A stretch of 64,000 nucleotides of DNA. It comes from Saccopteryx bilineata. Its lineage: Eukaryota; Chordata; Mammalia; Chiroptera; Emballonuridae. The notes under the pieces were generated by a model that saw nothing but the letters and a program-made list of their open reading frames with translations, was not told the origin of the DNA and searched no databases. How positions within the stretch are numbered: position 1 is the first letter of the stretch; every line of letters begins with the position of its first letter. Of the stretch, positions 1 through 42,210 are shown piece by piece. The position numbers and the translations under genes were made by a program. The stretch covers positions 167,025,640-167,089,639 of the forward strand of contig NC_089493.1 in the NCBI RefSeq assembly GCF_036850765.1, given 5' to 3'.

Positions 1-835
1 ATAAATAAAGCAACTATATGTGAGATGTAGGCCCACTACCAAGGTATCCTCCTTGGTTTTCTATGACCTTTAGGATGAAAGTAGTTTTATAAATCACCCT
101 CTGTTTGGTCCGTAAAGTATTTTAAATCTTAAGTGAAAATACAAATCCTATGCTTACACATAGGACTATTCCTAAAACAGGAAATAAGTCACATAATCAG
201 AAATCCAGAAAAACAATCCAGGACATCATATATTCTACCTGTATCCGCTACCGTAACACAACACCAAAGTTGCTACCGCCTAAGGACCACTTAGAACCAC
301 CACTGAAGATGGAATTCCCCATCTTCCATGTAAGAATGTTTCCGCATAGACAGCCTGTTTTTTCTCTTTTCCCTCTCAGCTTCATAGCTTCTGGCGTATC
401 TGTTCCTCTTACACAATCCATTTCTACTACTCTAGCTATTCCAAGATCCTGAAATTTACTAAAGGAAATGTAGAATCCAAAATTCCTGCTGCTCTTCTTC
501 CATTCATTTATCCAATTTCCACCCCTTAGCCCCTGATGCTTCCAACCTACAAGGGTAAGAAAAATTGCTGCACTGAGTGGGTGTTTGGGATTGATGGCAT
601 TTTAAGTCCCTTCCGACTCTAAAATTTAAGACTGCCATTCATAGCAAGCTTTACTAATGAATGAAAGTAAGAATTTCAGAGTTGGAAGAATAATGATTCA
701 CCCAGTTATCCTGTAATTGGTAGTAAAAATTCAATAAAATGCTAGTCTTGATATTCTCTTTTCCTTCAGTAATTCTTTTACTTCCTTAAAAAGGGCCCCT
801 TGATTCTAAAATCTTTGTTTAAAAAGGAAGTTTTA

Positions 836-1010
836 GTCAGACCTGTGGTGGCGCAGTAGATTAAGCATTGACCTGCAACGCTGAGGACACTGGTTCGAAA
901 CCTCTGGCTTGTCTGGTCAAGGCACATATAGAAGTTGATACTTCCTGTTCCTCCGCCCTGCTCTCTCTGTCTCCCTTTGTAAAATGAATAAAAATTTTAA
1001 AAAAAAGAAA
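836..1010 (+). repeat. tRNA-derived SINE, 'gacctgtggtggcgcag' type
   Basis: Degenerate copy of the short bat SINE: A-box-like head, 'ggttcgaaacc' B box, CT-rich segment and A-rich tail. It lies in DIAPH1 intron 1. Confidence 0.85.
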
Positions 1011-1706
1011 GTTTGAAAAAAAGCTAAAATATGTTCATAGTCATTAAAATACTCTTTACTTCTCAATTTTAGCTTTGAGGTTTTAAGAAATTTTAGTTAT
1101 CAACAGTTTTTACTGCTCCTGATTCCTCAAAAGCCTGTCTTATTCATGAAACTTGAACCAGACCTATAGAAGCAGGGAGGGAATAAAAACACAGAGGGAG
1201 GCAAGGGAGAGCACCGGCTTTGTCTCACCTAACCCCACTAGTAGCAAACTCCCATTTTGCTGGTTAGCAAGAGGTGAATATTTTTTCCAAGTGCTTTTAA
1301 ATAAAAATTACGGGGGCTAGGAAGCTCAACATAAGAAATAAAAACACTTTAGTAATACAAAGTTTGTTTCAAAATGGGGATGCTTTTGGTAGCTTGAGTG
1401 ATTACAGTTAACCAAAACATAAAATGGGAGAAAACCCACCTGCACATACAAACCCTATATAATACCTAGTATCTCTTGTTAACAAACATAATTTTAACCT
1501 ATTCTTCTAAATCATGTCTGGCATAATCTTATCATTTAAGTCTCTATTACATTCCACTGAAAATATAACACTCTCCAAAAATAACTTGGCAATCCATTTA
1601 TAAAATACACCAAGGCCCCCAGGGAATAGCAAAAGGTTATTCTATCACACAGGAAATAAAAATGAATCTACTTTGACCCATACACCCATCAACAAAGTTA
1701 AATCAC

Positions 1707-1894
1707 CTGACCTGTGGTGGCCCAGTGGATAAAGTGTTAACCTGGAACGCTGAGGTCACCAGTTCAAGACACTGGGCTTGCCTGGTCAAGGGATATATGG
1801 GAGCTGATACTTCCTGCTCTTCCCTCTTTCTCTCTCTCTCCCCCTTCCCTTCTCTAAAATAAAGAAATAAAATCTTAAAAAACTGTATTAGAAA
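1707..1894 (+). repeat. tRNA-derived SINE with 16-bp target duplication
   Basis: Same subfamily as the copy at 836. It is flanked by perfect direct repeats AACAAAGTTAAATCAC at 1691-1706 and 1895-1910, which define the insertion exactly. Confidence 0.92.
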
Positions 1895-4800
1895 AACAAA
1901 GTTAAATCACTTCTCACTTATTACTCTTCTCATGGCTTTTATAATAAATATAATTTATAGGTAAAATAATATTCTCAGCTCTTTTTATAAAAGTATTTCA
2001 ACATTTACCAACTTTCCCAAAGCAGAGATTTTAATTCACAGGCATTCTCTGAGGGAGAATTTCCTTTGAGACAAGTACATGTAACATTATCAAGTGGATC
2101 TTGGGCTACCTTTAAAGAAGAGGCAGGAAAAAAGGCAGAAATTTTTAAGGTATCATCCTGTCATTTCAAGCATCTCAATAACATTCCTGTAGGCTTCCCT
2201 CTCTCCAAACTAAGTAATCCCTGTGTTTATTATCATCTTTCAAAAAATAACACATGACCTGTACAAAGCTCTCTGTATACTCCTTGGATTTCTGTGAACT
2301 TTTGTATCAAAGTTGAGATCTCCTTTAAGAAAAGAGACAAAGAAATCTGCATGAACAACTCCACTTCTTTTATTTCTCTATCTCTCCTGGTATCTGCTTA
2401 AAAGCCTGCCTGGCATGCTCACCTTTGCTCTCATTTTGGACAGGGGTCTGTAGCTAAATGTTTACACTTTCACTATCGCTTTGCTTTTAAAAGGGCATGA
2501 AACTGCAACCTGATAAAATTCAACACAGGCATCCAAAATTAAACAAGATTTTAAAAATTACCTTCTATTTTCTCTAATCCCACACTGAAATTTCTGTTTT
2601 ACAAAGTTATGCTCCTAGCTGATTCAGGAAGCATTATTCTTTCTTAGAACATAGCAATCAAGTTCTTGATTGTATGGAAAGACATGGAGTCCATAAAATG
2701 CAGGAATACTCTGCACCTCCTAACATGCTAGTTATATTTACTCCCCTTATATAATATATTCACAAATCAGTCTATTTGGCACCCACATTCATCACTGCTG
2801 AAAACTCAGAAAACACTTTGTTCATTTGGAATTTTTATTTTCCTTCATCTTAAGGACTTCTAAAAGGAACTAGAATAATGCTCAAGAAGGGATTATGTTC
2901 ACGACCCAGAAGATAGACTCATGAAGAACCAAGGGGGAATACCAGGGAGCCTGGCTTCAACCACATTTTAAAAATATGGCCAACCACTTTTTCAACTTAT
3001 TCCATCTCCTTTCCACACAAAATGCCTCATAGAGTATGAGCAGATCTTTGGCAATTTGTGAGCTCTGTGTTCTCATCAGCTGATCTATACTTAGAACCTG
3101 CATATGCCTAGAAAGAGGTGGGATCAGTAACCCCTCAGATGCAAACAAATAACCTTCGGGCACACTAAGAACAAGCCAGTGCAGTTTTATAAAGTACATT
3201 CTTAATGGAGTTCCAGAGGACACATAACTCTAGAAAAGGTGGAGGAGGCGAAACAGTTTTGAGTTCACTTCTAGCCTGTAATTCAAGAAAACGAAGCCAT
3301 GGGTAACAAAAGCACACCAGCAATCTCGCCCACTGCACCCACCCACGTATGCATGCACAAAGAGAAGGGAATTGCAATTCTCTGCCTGGTCTCTCCTTTC
3401 CATAGTGTTCATAAAAAGATCAATGAGGAAGATGGAATATTCTGATTGATGCCTTGAGGTATGTTAAAGTTGGCAATAAAGAGGTTGAGCAGCACTGCTT
3501 TCCTGGAAACCTTCCAATCCCCTAGGTGTAAAGGCAATTCTCCTCCCTACCTGTGCTACATGTTTTTAAAAATTCAGCGTGTTAAGGGTTAAGACCAACA
3601 CCTCTGAAAGAAAAAGAGAACTTGGTTCAGCTCCACCCTCCCTAAAGCAAATACCAATAACTCTGAGCCAAATCCACTCAGCATGTACAAGACTTCATGG
3701 ACATGCCAAAAAAACAGGTGAAAGGGAGTTGTTTCCTCAGGTATTTCACCTCTCAACATCACTTGCACTTCATAGATTTCACACATTTGTGAAAGACACA
3801 AACGTCAGGTAAAACAAAAGCACGTATAAAATTCTATTAAAGACTTGAGAAACATTTACAAGTTACAGAGGTCACTATAAATAAGCAGGAATAGCTGGAA
3901 TTGGGTGAGGGAGGTCAAACAGTACCCATGGAAACAAAACCAAAACAAAAAGATCCGGAAACAGAAAGAATATGGGCCTTAGACCTTAAGTCTGAGAAAG
4001 AAAGCACTTCACCTAAGGGTCGATTCTTATCCTAAAGAAACATAGGAAAATGTTGCTTTAGTTACCACAGGGGAGGGTCATCATTACCACTAATCCTACA
4101 CTTCTGGGAAAAAAGACGTTTGGCCAGAGCCAGATAATAACAGTTACCAACAACCTGTAAGTCACTGCAAAGGACAGCCCAGAAGCACCTGTCTTGCTAG
4201 CAATACGTAGGAAGAAATGAGTCACTATTTTAATTCTGCTTAGTACTCTCCACATCTCAACACTCTAGGTCCCAAGGCAACATTTTCTTCCTGATTCTAT
4301 CACTTTCTCAATTTTCTTCCCAAACTTGCAGAGTTGGGTCAGAATGCTAAGGGATGGAGGGAAGAGAAAAGAGAAAAAAAAAGAGGAAAGAGTAGGAACC
4401 TATTTGGTTAGTAGAAAAAGGTTCTGGGGTGGAGGTGTAATTACCTGGACGAGAGGACTGAAAACTACAGTTACAACTAGCAAATGACTATTAAGATCAG
4501 ACCCTTTCCTTCTCTTGGACAATGTCCCATCACTTTCAAAGCTTTTTCAGTAAAAAACAAACAAATAGCTCCCTGGAGAGAGGAGAAAACCAAAGATTTA
4601 GTGTGAGTAAGGGTAATGAAATACAATAGGGTTACATGAATATCAGTATTTCTTCAGATTCTGATTGGAAGTAATGGGCACCTGTACAAAGCTATACTCT
4701 CCAACAGGTAGATGCCAGTCGCCCTGGGGCACAGGAGTTGGCAGAAGAGTTGAGAAGCCGGTTATCACAGGAAATATAAAGAATTCAATTCAATTGCTCA

Positions 4801-5253
4801 CAAACTTCTTGGACTTGCAGTCTAATTTCCTCCCCGTGGGGGAGGTTTATCACCATCCTAGGTCAAGAAAGACATAACCATGAGAAGTTCTAAGCCCCTG
4901 AAAAGTGACAAGCAACAGGGTAAAGTAACAGGTTCTCTGAATAGAGAAATACTGGGAAGAAGATTAACGTTATGGCCAATGACCATAGGATCTGGGCAGG
5001 AACCCATTCCCGCAATCGCAAGGACAAACGTTCAAGGGAAGGTAGGGCCCAAGTCAGGTAACATTCCTGAGAGGACGGATTATTAGGTGACACCGGGCTG
5101 AGGGCCCAGAGAGGGCTGGGCGAGAGGAAAGTTAGCAGGTGAAAGCGATCAATCTTGGGGGAAGGAAGTGACCTTTGAGAGAACCAAATAAAATAACAAA
5201 AAAGGGGGAAAGGGTAACAGGAGAAAAGGGACTCAGGAAAGCACAGACGACTA

Positions 5254-6130
<877 letters not shown>

Positions 6131-6359
6131 CTCTCTACTCCCACGCAATACCCACGTGGCTGTAAAGTCCGGATCCTCTCATACGCCAGATCAGGATATT
6201 ATCTGAACCAAAAATCGCATGTAGTGACAGGTTTTCCAGGGTAATAGTTTCCATGTGTGCAATATCCATATAGCACATGAAAAAGAAAAAAAGTGACAGC
6301 TATCCATTATTAAAAGCTATGTACCAAGAACAGAGGTTAGGGCGAGTGTTGGATGGGAC

Positions 6360-6690
6360 TTGACAAACTCTGGAGTTAGATTACCTAGTTTTGAATGCCA
6401 GGTCTGCGCTACTTTCTAGTTGTGTTTCTATTGTCAATGTGTGCCTGAACAGTAATAAGTCACCATTTACAATGAATGCACTTGCTCTATGCCAGGCCCT
6501 ATATAACACTCTACGTGTATTTTCTCTCTGAATCTTCACCATGCCATTCCAATAGTCTCACTACTTTACAGACAGGAAATTTGGACTTTGAGAGTTGAAG
6601 TGACTTGTCCAAGAACATATAACTGATAAAAATTTAAACCCAGGTTAGTCTGCCGTCAAGCCGTATGATTAACCAGGATTACCTACGGAC
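6360..6690. repeat. MIR-like remnants
   Basis: The left part resembles a sense MIR core (gagttagattacctagttttgaatgcc...). The right part resembles an antisense MIR end (ttacagacaggaaa...gacttgtccaag). They are old and diverged. Confidence 0.55.
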
Positions 6691-7419
6691 ATAAACCAAA
6701 CCTGAGTGAAAAAAACAGGTGTTCTCCAAAAGAGTGTTCTTTGCTCTACTAACCTGATTTCTCTCAGTAATTTCATTCATTCTCCCAGCTACAACTGTTC
6801 CTTGAGTGAAAAGTATGTGGCACCCAGTGGGTCCTGAAAGTATGGACTACATTATCCTGTCCACAGCTAGCAAAAGATTTCAAATGTTAGGTTCCTGGAG
6901 GGCAGATTCAGTGGCTCACTAACTCTGTAGCCCCCACTGTTCAGTCTAGGGCCTGACAAGATTACAGAGGTTCTGCCAAGCTGGCTGGCTCCAAATCTGG
7001 CCTTCATTTCATGTTCCACTTTCTCATCACTTGATGAAAAGTTGCAGAGTTGTACAGCCCTCACTTCAAACTCAATTCATCTAAAACAGTTCAAAAGCTA
7101 CTTACTTTCTAAACTATTGAAAAATATAAAGGACCAAAGCATAGAAGTGACCCATCTATGTATTACTCTTTCTTGTACCACTGTCTACATCTACTACAGC
7201 ATTTATCTCACTCCTTACATAATTGTAAACCCCTCTGGGAAGAGCCTATCTTTGTGACTACTAGCATCGTTCTTCACACAGACAGTGAATGAGAAACTAA
7301 TTTGTCAGGCACTGTGCTGAGTAAACACTTGACATGTTTTCTTTCAGTGCATCTTCACCAACCAGCATCACCATTCCAAATACCCAGGTTCAAAAATCTT
7401 AAGTCATCTTCTACTCTCT

Positions 7420-7768
7420 TTTTTTTTTTTTAATTTTTTTTTTTTTTTACAGAGGGAGAGAGTCAGAGAGAAGGATAGATAGGGACAGACAGACAGGAAC
7501 GGAGAGAGATGAGAAGCATCAATCATCAGTCCTTCGTTGCAACACTTCAGTTGTTCATCGACTGCTTTCCCATATATGCCTTGACCACGGGCCTTCAACA
7601 GACCGAGTAACTCCTTGCTCGAGCCAGCAACCCTGGGTCCAAGCCGGTGAGCTTTTGCTCAAACCAGATGAGCCCATGCTCAAGCTGGCGACCTCAGGGT
7701 CTCGAACCTGGGTCCTTCCGCATCCCAGTCCGACGCTCTATCCACTGTGCCACTGCCTGGTAAGGCAA
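7420..7768 (-). repeat. tRNA-derived SINE, 'gcctgaccaggcggtggcgcag' type
   Basis: Reverse-oriented copy with T-rich start, 'gatgagaagcatcaat' body and 'ggtctcgaacctgggtcc' B box. Direct repeats TTCTACTCTCT flank it at about 7409-7419 and 7769-7779. Confidence 0.92.
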
Positions 7769-7994
7769 TTCTACTCTCTCTCTTAAGCTAATAAATTACC
7801 TAAGTTTGTCTAACTCTTTTATCTCCCTATATATGAGCAAGATAATCCATGTAGAATACATACACAAGACCTAACATAAGTGCTAAGTGAATGTCAACTA
7901 TGATTTCTATGTTATACATCATCACCCCCCATTCCTTTCCCTTCACACATAGGAAGCTAGCAAGAATTAAAAGTATTCCTAGGAAGGCAAAAGA

Positions 7995-8565
7995 TACAAA
8001 AAATACCAACTTGGTTTATTGGATAAAAACAGTGGTAAATGGACATAAAGTCAAAAGTCAGAACAGGACATTTTCACATCCTCCCCCAACTCAAAACCAT
8101 ACTTCCCATCATCTGGGCTTAAGGTGTTAGGGAGCCAGAGCCCCCTAAAACGCCTCACTCTTCACCGTGCTGGAAGCAAGGCTTTCAGTAGGAGAACCCA
8201 GGAGAGGAGAAGTCAGAGGCAACCTCAGTCCTGATTACTCCTTCATCCCGAAAAGTCTCTGGGTTGGAAGGGAAGGAATAAGGGAACCACAGGGGCTAGG
8301 ACTGAAATCTAGGACCCATTGCCCAAGATGTTCTAGAGATAGCTATCCTTGTCCCTATCCAGCCCCGAAAAGGTACTATCGTCAGGCCTTGGGAGGGAGA
8401 AGAGAGGGGATAGTTGGTTTGAGAACTAGGTTTGGTCTCCAGTCCCCCCACCATTAGTAAAATGAGTGAAGGTGACCAGTCCAGAGCTGGGGGACCCACA
8501 CCTTTCCCTCCCACCCATTCAAGAGCTAAAAGGAATTCCTTGGGGCACAGCAAGCCCAGCTCCTC
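7995..8565 (-). other. HDAC3: HDAC3 3'UTR
   Basis: Sequence after the TAA stop at 8566, running to just past the only well-placed AATAAA on the minus strand (8015-8020). The length, about 570 nt, fits what I recall of the mammalian HDAC3 3'UTR. The exact cleavage site is inferred. Confidence 0.65.
8015..8020 (-). terminator. HDAC3: Candidate HDAC3 poly(A) signal AATAAA
   Basis: Reads TTTATT on the plus strand, about 550 nt past the HDAC3 stop codon, and is the first canonical hexamer downstream of it. Cleavage would fall near 7990-8000. Confidence 0.65.
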
Positions 8566-27802
<19,237 letters not shown>

Positions 27803-29247
27803 GGTGCCCGTGGGACCAGGCCCCACGCCTCAGCCGCTCGCCCGCCTGCCCGCCCCACCTCCGTCGTACGTGTTGCGTAAGCACGCAGCCCGCCTCTGCG
27901 GAACCGGGAGGCCAAGCCCCGCCTCCCTGGGCCCCGCCTAGACCACGCCCCCTGCGGAGTTCCGCTCCGCTCCTCTCTTTCAGATCCTGGGGCGTGAGAG
28001 TCTGGGCTTGGGCAGAGGACAGGTGGCATCAGACCTAGGATGCCAGGGCCATTTCCTTCCGGGCGGGGGTCAAATCCTAGAGAAGCCAAGCCATCCCTTC
28101 CAGCCACTTGCCCCAAACGGGGTGCAGGCCGTAGTCACCTCTCTAGAAGGCTCCGAGAACCGGCCACCCCGCCCCACTCGGGTGCAGAAAGCCAGCTTCC
28201 TCCGACCCATTGGAAAGATTCCTGGCTATCCACCCGGCCGGGGCATCTGAGGGCAGGAGCCGCACCTGGTGTGTCGGATAGAGGAAAGTACTCTCGCCTG
28301 GCTGCTTATCCATCCCACCCAGACCCAGCCTCAGCGCTGCACACTCCCCCGGGGGGGGCCAAGCGTAGTCACGCGCGCACCACACTTGCACTCACAAGCG
28401 CGCAAGGCTCTCGCTCTCCGCCCCGCACACCTGCGCTCCGCCCCCTGGTCCCAGACCGATGACAGGCGGAGGCATTTGGGAACCCAAGTTGGCTGCGGCG
28501 GCGCCCCCCATCCCTTCTCATTTCCGGCGCTGGAGTTGTCCTGAGCCTGCCACCGCTCCCAACCAGCCTGCATTCCTCCCTACCCTTCCCTCCCCCCTGC
28601 CTGCCGCGGCACCGGTATCTGCAGTCGCAGCCCGGAGCCGGTGAGGTGGCGAAGGGGGGAGGGGAAGGAAGCAAGGGATGAGAGCCGGGAGGGCGTCGGG
28701 GGCCCTGAGCCGGACTAAGACGCCCCTGGAGCCGGAACCCGAGCAGGAACCGGAGCCGGAGCCAGACCCAAACCACCGGTACCGGGTGGACTAGGTGGTC
28801 AAGATGGGAGAGACCGAAATTGGGGGAGGGTGCTGGAGTACAGACAGGTGAGGGGGCTGCACTGGCCTGGCTCAGGCGGGCGCGGAGGAGGTGCGGACGC
28901 TGACTCAGGCGCGATTGTTGAGCAGGCCACCTGAGAATTCCGTCCCATCTCGCTCTGCAGTGTCCTTGGGAGGGACAGAAGCGCAGGACAAACTGAAAAG
29001 GGGAACGCTGTGGGCGTCGGGAAAGTGGGACCAGGATAGTGGAAGAGGGCTTGTGCAGCCACGGTCTGGCACCCCTAGCCCCGACCAGCACCCGTGGAAC
29101 GGACAGCTCCCTGGTGGGTGGGGCCAGACCTCCAAGGCTTGCCTGTTTCCGATCCTGAGGACAGCCTTTCCATCCCTCCCCCTATTCCTAGCTGCAGCTT
29201 CCTAACCCCAGGAAGCATCCTGGCCCGCGCTCGCCCCCCAGGGCCTC

Positions 29248-31454
29248 ATGTCGGAACCACAGCCTGACCTGGAGCCACCCCAACATGGGTTATATATGCT
29301 CTTCCTGCTTGTGCTGGTCTTCTTCCTCATGGGCCTGGTAGGCTTCATGATCTGCCACGTGCTCAAGAAGAAGGGCTACCGCTGCCGCACATCCAGGGGC
29401 TCAGAGCCTGATGACACCCAGCTCCAGCCCCGTGAGTGAGGAGCCTAGAACCTGGCTCAGTCGCCTTTCTTTCTTAGCCCTCTCCCCAAACCTCTGCCTG
29501 CCTTCTTGGCCAACAGACCCAGGCCAAATCCCAACCAAGTCTTCAGGAGGCCTAGTGATACTTTCTTAAGTGCAGTGACACTATCCTGAAAGCAAGGCTA
29601 GAGAAGGCAGCATGGGTGGGTAGGGCCCACTGATAATCCTGGGCTTTCATTCTTTCCCATCTTTTCTGCCCTGGCCCCTGAAATGCTAATGCCCAGCATG
29701 ATAACAGACAAAGAGGTATGTTTTGAGCAATAAGCCACAGAAGCTGCCTAGTAATGTCTCCCAAAGCTGACTCATTTCCCAATTCCTTGCCAACCTCTTT
29801 CATCCTTCAGCTGAGGACGATGACATGAATGAGGACACAGTAGAGAGGATTGTTCGCTGCATCATCCAAAATGAAGGTGAGTGTAGGTTCCCCACCCCAC
29901 CTCCTGACTTTCTTTTGCCCTGACCTCCACCTCCACTGACTCCCTCTTTTCCTTCTCCCCTCAGCCAATGCTGAGGCCTTAAAGGAGATGCTGGGGGACA
30001 GTGAAGGAGAAGGGACAGTGCAGCTGTCCAGGTGAGCTGGAAGCAAGGGCCAGCATGACTTAGCTTGCCTTGGAGAGTACCCTCTCCTCCAGCACCAGCA
30101 CAATCCTCTCCAAGTCTCCATGCATGCTTAGGGCTGGGGGGAGGGCAAGGCTGGCTGACCTATAGGAAGAACAGTTTTGTAGAAATCTCAAATTCTTCAA
30201 ACCACACCTCCCGTCTGGATATCAAGCCTAGCATTCACCCCTTGGGCATCTCCTTTAGGTTAAGCATCACCTTCTTTTTAGAAAACAGCCCTGGAAAGGA
30301 GAACACATGCTCACTACCATCTTGAGTTTATTAGATAAAGATAAGGAAAGAATGTTGGGACCTGGGGAAAGTGGGCATCTGGAGGCTTAAGGAGCACACT
30401 GAAAGAACAGAACAAACAGAACAGGAAGAGAAACAAATGTCACCCCGCTGTCTTCTTCCTTACTATCCAGTGTGGATGCCACTTCCAGCCTGCAGGATGG
30501 AGCCCCCTCCCATCATCACACAGTGCACCTGGGCTCTGCAGCCCCTTGCATTCACTGCAGCCGCAACAAGAGGCCCCCACTTGTCCATCAGGGACGCTCC
30601 AAGGAAGGAAAGAGCCGCACCCGGCCGGGGGAGACCACTGTGTTCTCTGTAGGCAGGTGGGGAAAAGGTGTCCCAAGGCAAGGAAGTTGAGTAGGGGACC
30701 CAATGATCAACCCCCTGACTCCAGAGGTGGGCTCCAGCTCTTTTCTCCTGGACCATGACCTCCTGCAGGAGTTAGGCTACACAATGTGCCCCACAATCTG
30801 AGGGGATCTCCCTTGCCTTAGACTGGAGGGAAGTAGCCATCAAACCTAGGATGTCCGTGGTTGGAGGGAAGGGCCAAGCAGCCAGAGTTGTGATCCTAAG
30901 CCCCAGTGTTTCCTCCCTCCCCAGGTTCCGGGTGACACACATTGAGAAGCGCTATGGGCTGCATGAGCATCGTGACGGCTCCCCCACGGACAGGAGCTGG
31001 GGGTCTGGTGGGGGGCAGGACCCAGGGGGTGGTCAGGGGATTGGGGGAGGACAGCCCAGGGCAGAGATTCCAGCCATTGAGAGCCTGCCTCCTGAGAGGC
31101 CAGAGTCACAGGCCCTCGCCCACCCCTCAGTGCAGAATGGAGGACTCAAGGATAGCAGCCCAGTCCCTTGTACAGTTGGGGGGAACCCTAGAGCCTCTGC
31201 AGAGTCAACACTAGGGGCTGGAAGGAGGAGCCCAAGCCCAGGGCTAGCCAGTCAAGAGGCAAATGGACAGCCAAGCAAACTGGACACCTCAGATCACCAG
31301 GTATGAAAACATGGCCAGGCTGTGGTGGGCTGAGCTCTTATTGTCCCCTACTCTTGGGATAGGGGTGCGTTGATATGACTCACATCCTGCTCTCCCATTG
31401 TTGACCCTTCCTCTCACTCAGGTGTCTCCAGCACCGGGAACAAGGGGTGTGTAA
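29248..31454 (+). CDS. RELL2: RELL2, RELT-like protein 2 (complete, 6 coding exons)
   Basis: Small single-pass membrane protein of the RELT/TNF-receptor-like family. Coding exons are 29248-29431, 29811-29876, 29965-30031, 30471-30656, 30925-31300 and 31422-31454 (912 nt, 303 aa, the same length as I recall for human), with consistent GT-AG junctions. The start MSEPQPDLEPPQHG follows an acceptor (ccccag|ggcctcATG). A hydrophobic stretch at residues about 14-39 is the membrane span, followed by a KKKGYRCR stop-transfer sequence. The conserved acidic helix EDTVERIVRCIIQNE spans exons 2 to 3. Residues 168-171 are RFRV, the RFxV docking motif for OSR1/SPAK kinases known in this family, and it is built across the exon 4/5 junction. 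The remainder is Gly/Pro-rich cytoplasmic sequence with a GGGQ-type repeat. The last ten residues (VSPAPGTRGV) differ from the human end I remember. Confidence 0.96.
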
Positions 31455-32072
31455 GGTGAGTCTGTCTGGGTTCCAAGTCAGATAATCTCATCCTCCCACC
31501 CCCTACTTACACTACTGAAGGCCACTGGTTGATACACCCAGGGTAAACTTCAGGCTTAGCCTTTGCTAAAAATTCTTTGGTTTGGTGGCTGGGACCAGGC
31601 CTGTGCTCCCTGGGATAGGGAAGGCCCTACAGCTTCCAGGGAAAAGCTGGAATACAGCTTGAATAAGAGGCAACACTGTTACCTTTTCTCTCCTCCAAGC
31701 CTCCTTCTTCATTGCTGAAGAACTACCAGCTGGCAGGACCAGGGGGTAGGTGGCCATGAAGCCACTCCTCTCTACTGGACAGTACTGTCCCCCAGCTGAG
31801 GGACCAGCCCTACTTCCAACTGGAGTTGCACAGTCTCGGCCTGGGGGACCTCGGGAGAAGCCCTCCAACCCCACCCCTGGCCCTGAGCCTACCCTGTCCC
31901 CTGCCTGCCAGCAGGCTGCCTGACCCACCTTCCCCATCACCTCACTCCATATGTTAGAGCGTGGCAGCTGGGAACAGGCCCCTGCCCTTGGTGGGCCCCT
32001 AAAGCAATAGCACCTTTAACCCCCTGCCCTCTTGGCACAAGAGGCCCAGGCCCTGGCTTGGGCTTTGTGCCC

Positions 32073-32078
32073 TTTATT
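32073..32078 (-). terminator. FCHSD1: FCHSD1 poly(A) signal AATAAA
   Basis: Reads TTTATT on the plus strand. It lies about 475 nt past the FCHSD1 stop codon and only 7 nt from the RELL2 hexamer. With cleavage 15-25 nt downstream on each strand, the two mRNAs would overlap at their 3' ends by roughly 50 nt. Confidence 0.75.
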
Positions 32079-32085
32079 CACTGTC

Positions 32086-32091
32086 AATAAA
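32086..32091 (+). terminator. RELL2: RELL2 poly(A) signal AATAAA
   Basis: Canonical hexamer 630 nt past the stop codon, with TG-rich sequence after the expected cleavage point near 32105-32115. It is the right arm of a 19-nt inverted repeat whose left arm serves FCHSD1 on the other strand. Confidence 0.8.
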
Positions 32092-32551
32092 TCCGCTCAG
32101 ACCATTACACTTGTTTCACATACTGGCTCCAAGCTCCTTCTGACAGGTCTGCCCCATCCCAGCCTCCAACTCAAGCGGCCCTGGCATCTGGAGCAGGCTG
32201 GCTCACAGAGCGGGGTGGTGATACAGACAGGTCAGAGCCACTCAAGACTTTGGGGGATGGTGTCCAGCCCCAGAAATTTCAGGGTATTTCACCACCCTAG
32301 AGCTGAAATGGTGGCAGAAAAGAAAGGGGCAGTTCCAGCCCTAGAGATGACAAGAGGACAATGGAGGGAGAAGGAGTTCCAGCCCCAGAGGTGAGGAGAG
32401 AAGTTTCTACCCCTAGAGGTTAGAGTAGAAATGGAGGAGAGTCCAGCTTTTGGCTGTGTCACTCCAGATCATTGAAGGGTGGTCTCTGACAGCATGGAGA
32501 CAGGGGCGGCAGCAGCATCCCTGGGGGTTGGGGCCAGTGATCCCCCTGGCT

Positions 32552-42210
<9,659 letters not shown>

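Larger units (their letters stand above)
31455..32108 (+). other. RELL2: RELL2 3'UTR, probably containing an intron
   Basis: The stop codon TAA (31452-31454) is followed after one base by a strong donor, GTGAGT at 31456. Plausible acceptors after pyrimidine-rich tracts lie near 31700 and 31724. The 3'UTR ends after AATAAA at 32086. Whether the intron is used cannot be decided from sequence. Confidence 0.5.
32055..32551 (-). other. FCHSD1: FCHSD1 3'UTR
   Basis: Runs from the TGA stop (32552-32554) to the expected cleavage site just past the hexamer at 32073-32078. The region has an imperfect purine-rich duplication containing 'gttccagccctagag'-type units around 32270-32440. Confidence 0.6.

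Noticed and set aside
7404..7598. Open frame with poly-Lys end
   Set aside because: It lies within a reverse-oriented SINE; the Lys run is its A-rich tail.
28641..28646. RELL2 exon 1 donor as a definite call
   Set aside because: GTGAGG after CCGGAGCCG is plausible, but another donor exists near 27993 and no transcript evidence is available, so it is left as a candidate only.
28369..29091. 240-codon open frame in the HDAC3/RELL2 CpG island
   Set aside because: Low-complexity Arg/Pro/Ser translation typical of CpG islands, with no domain and no splice evidence.
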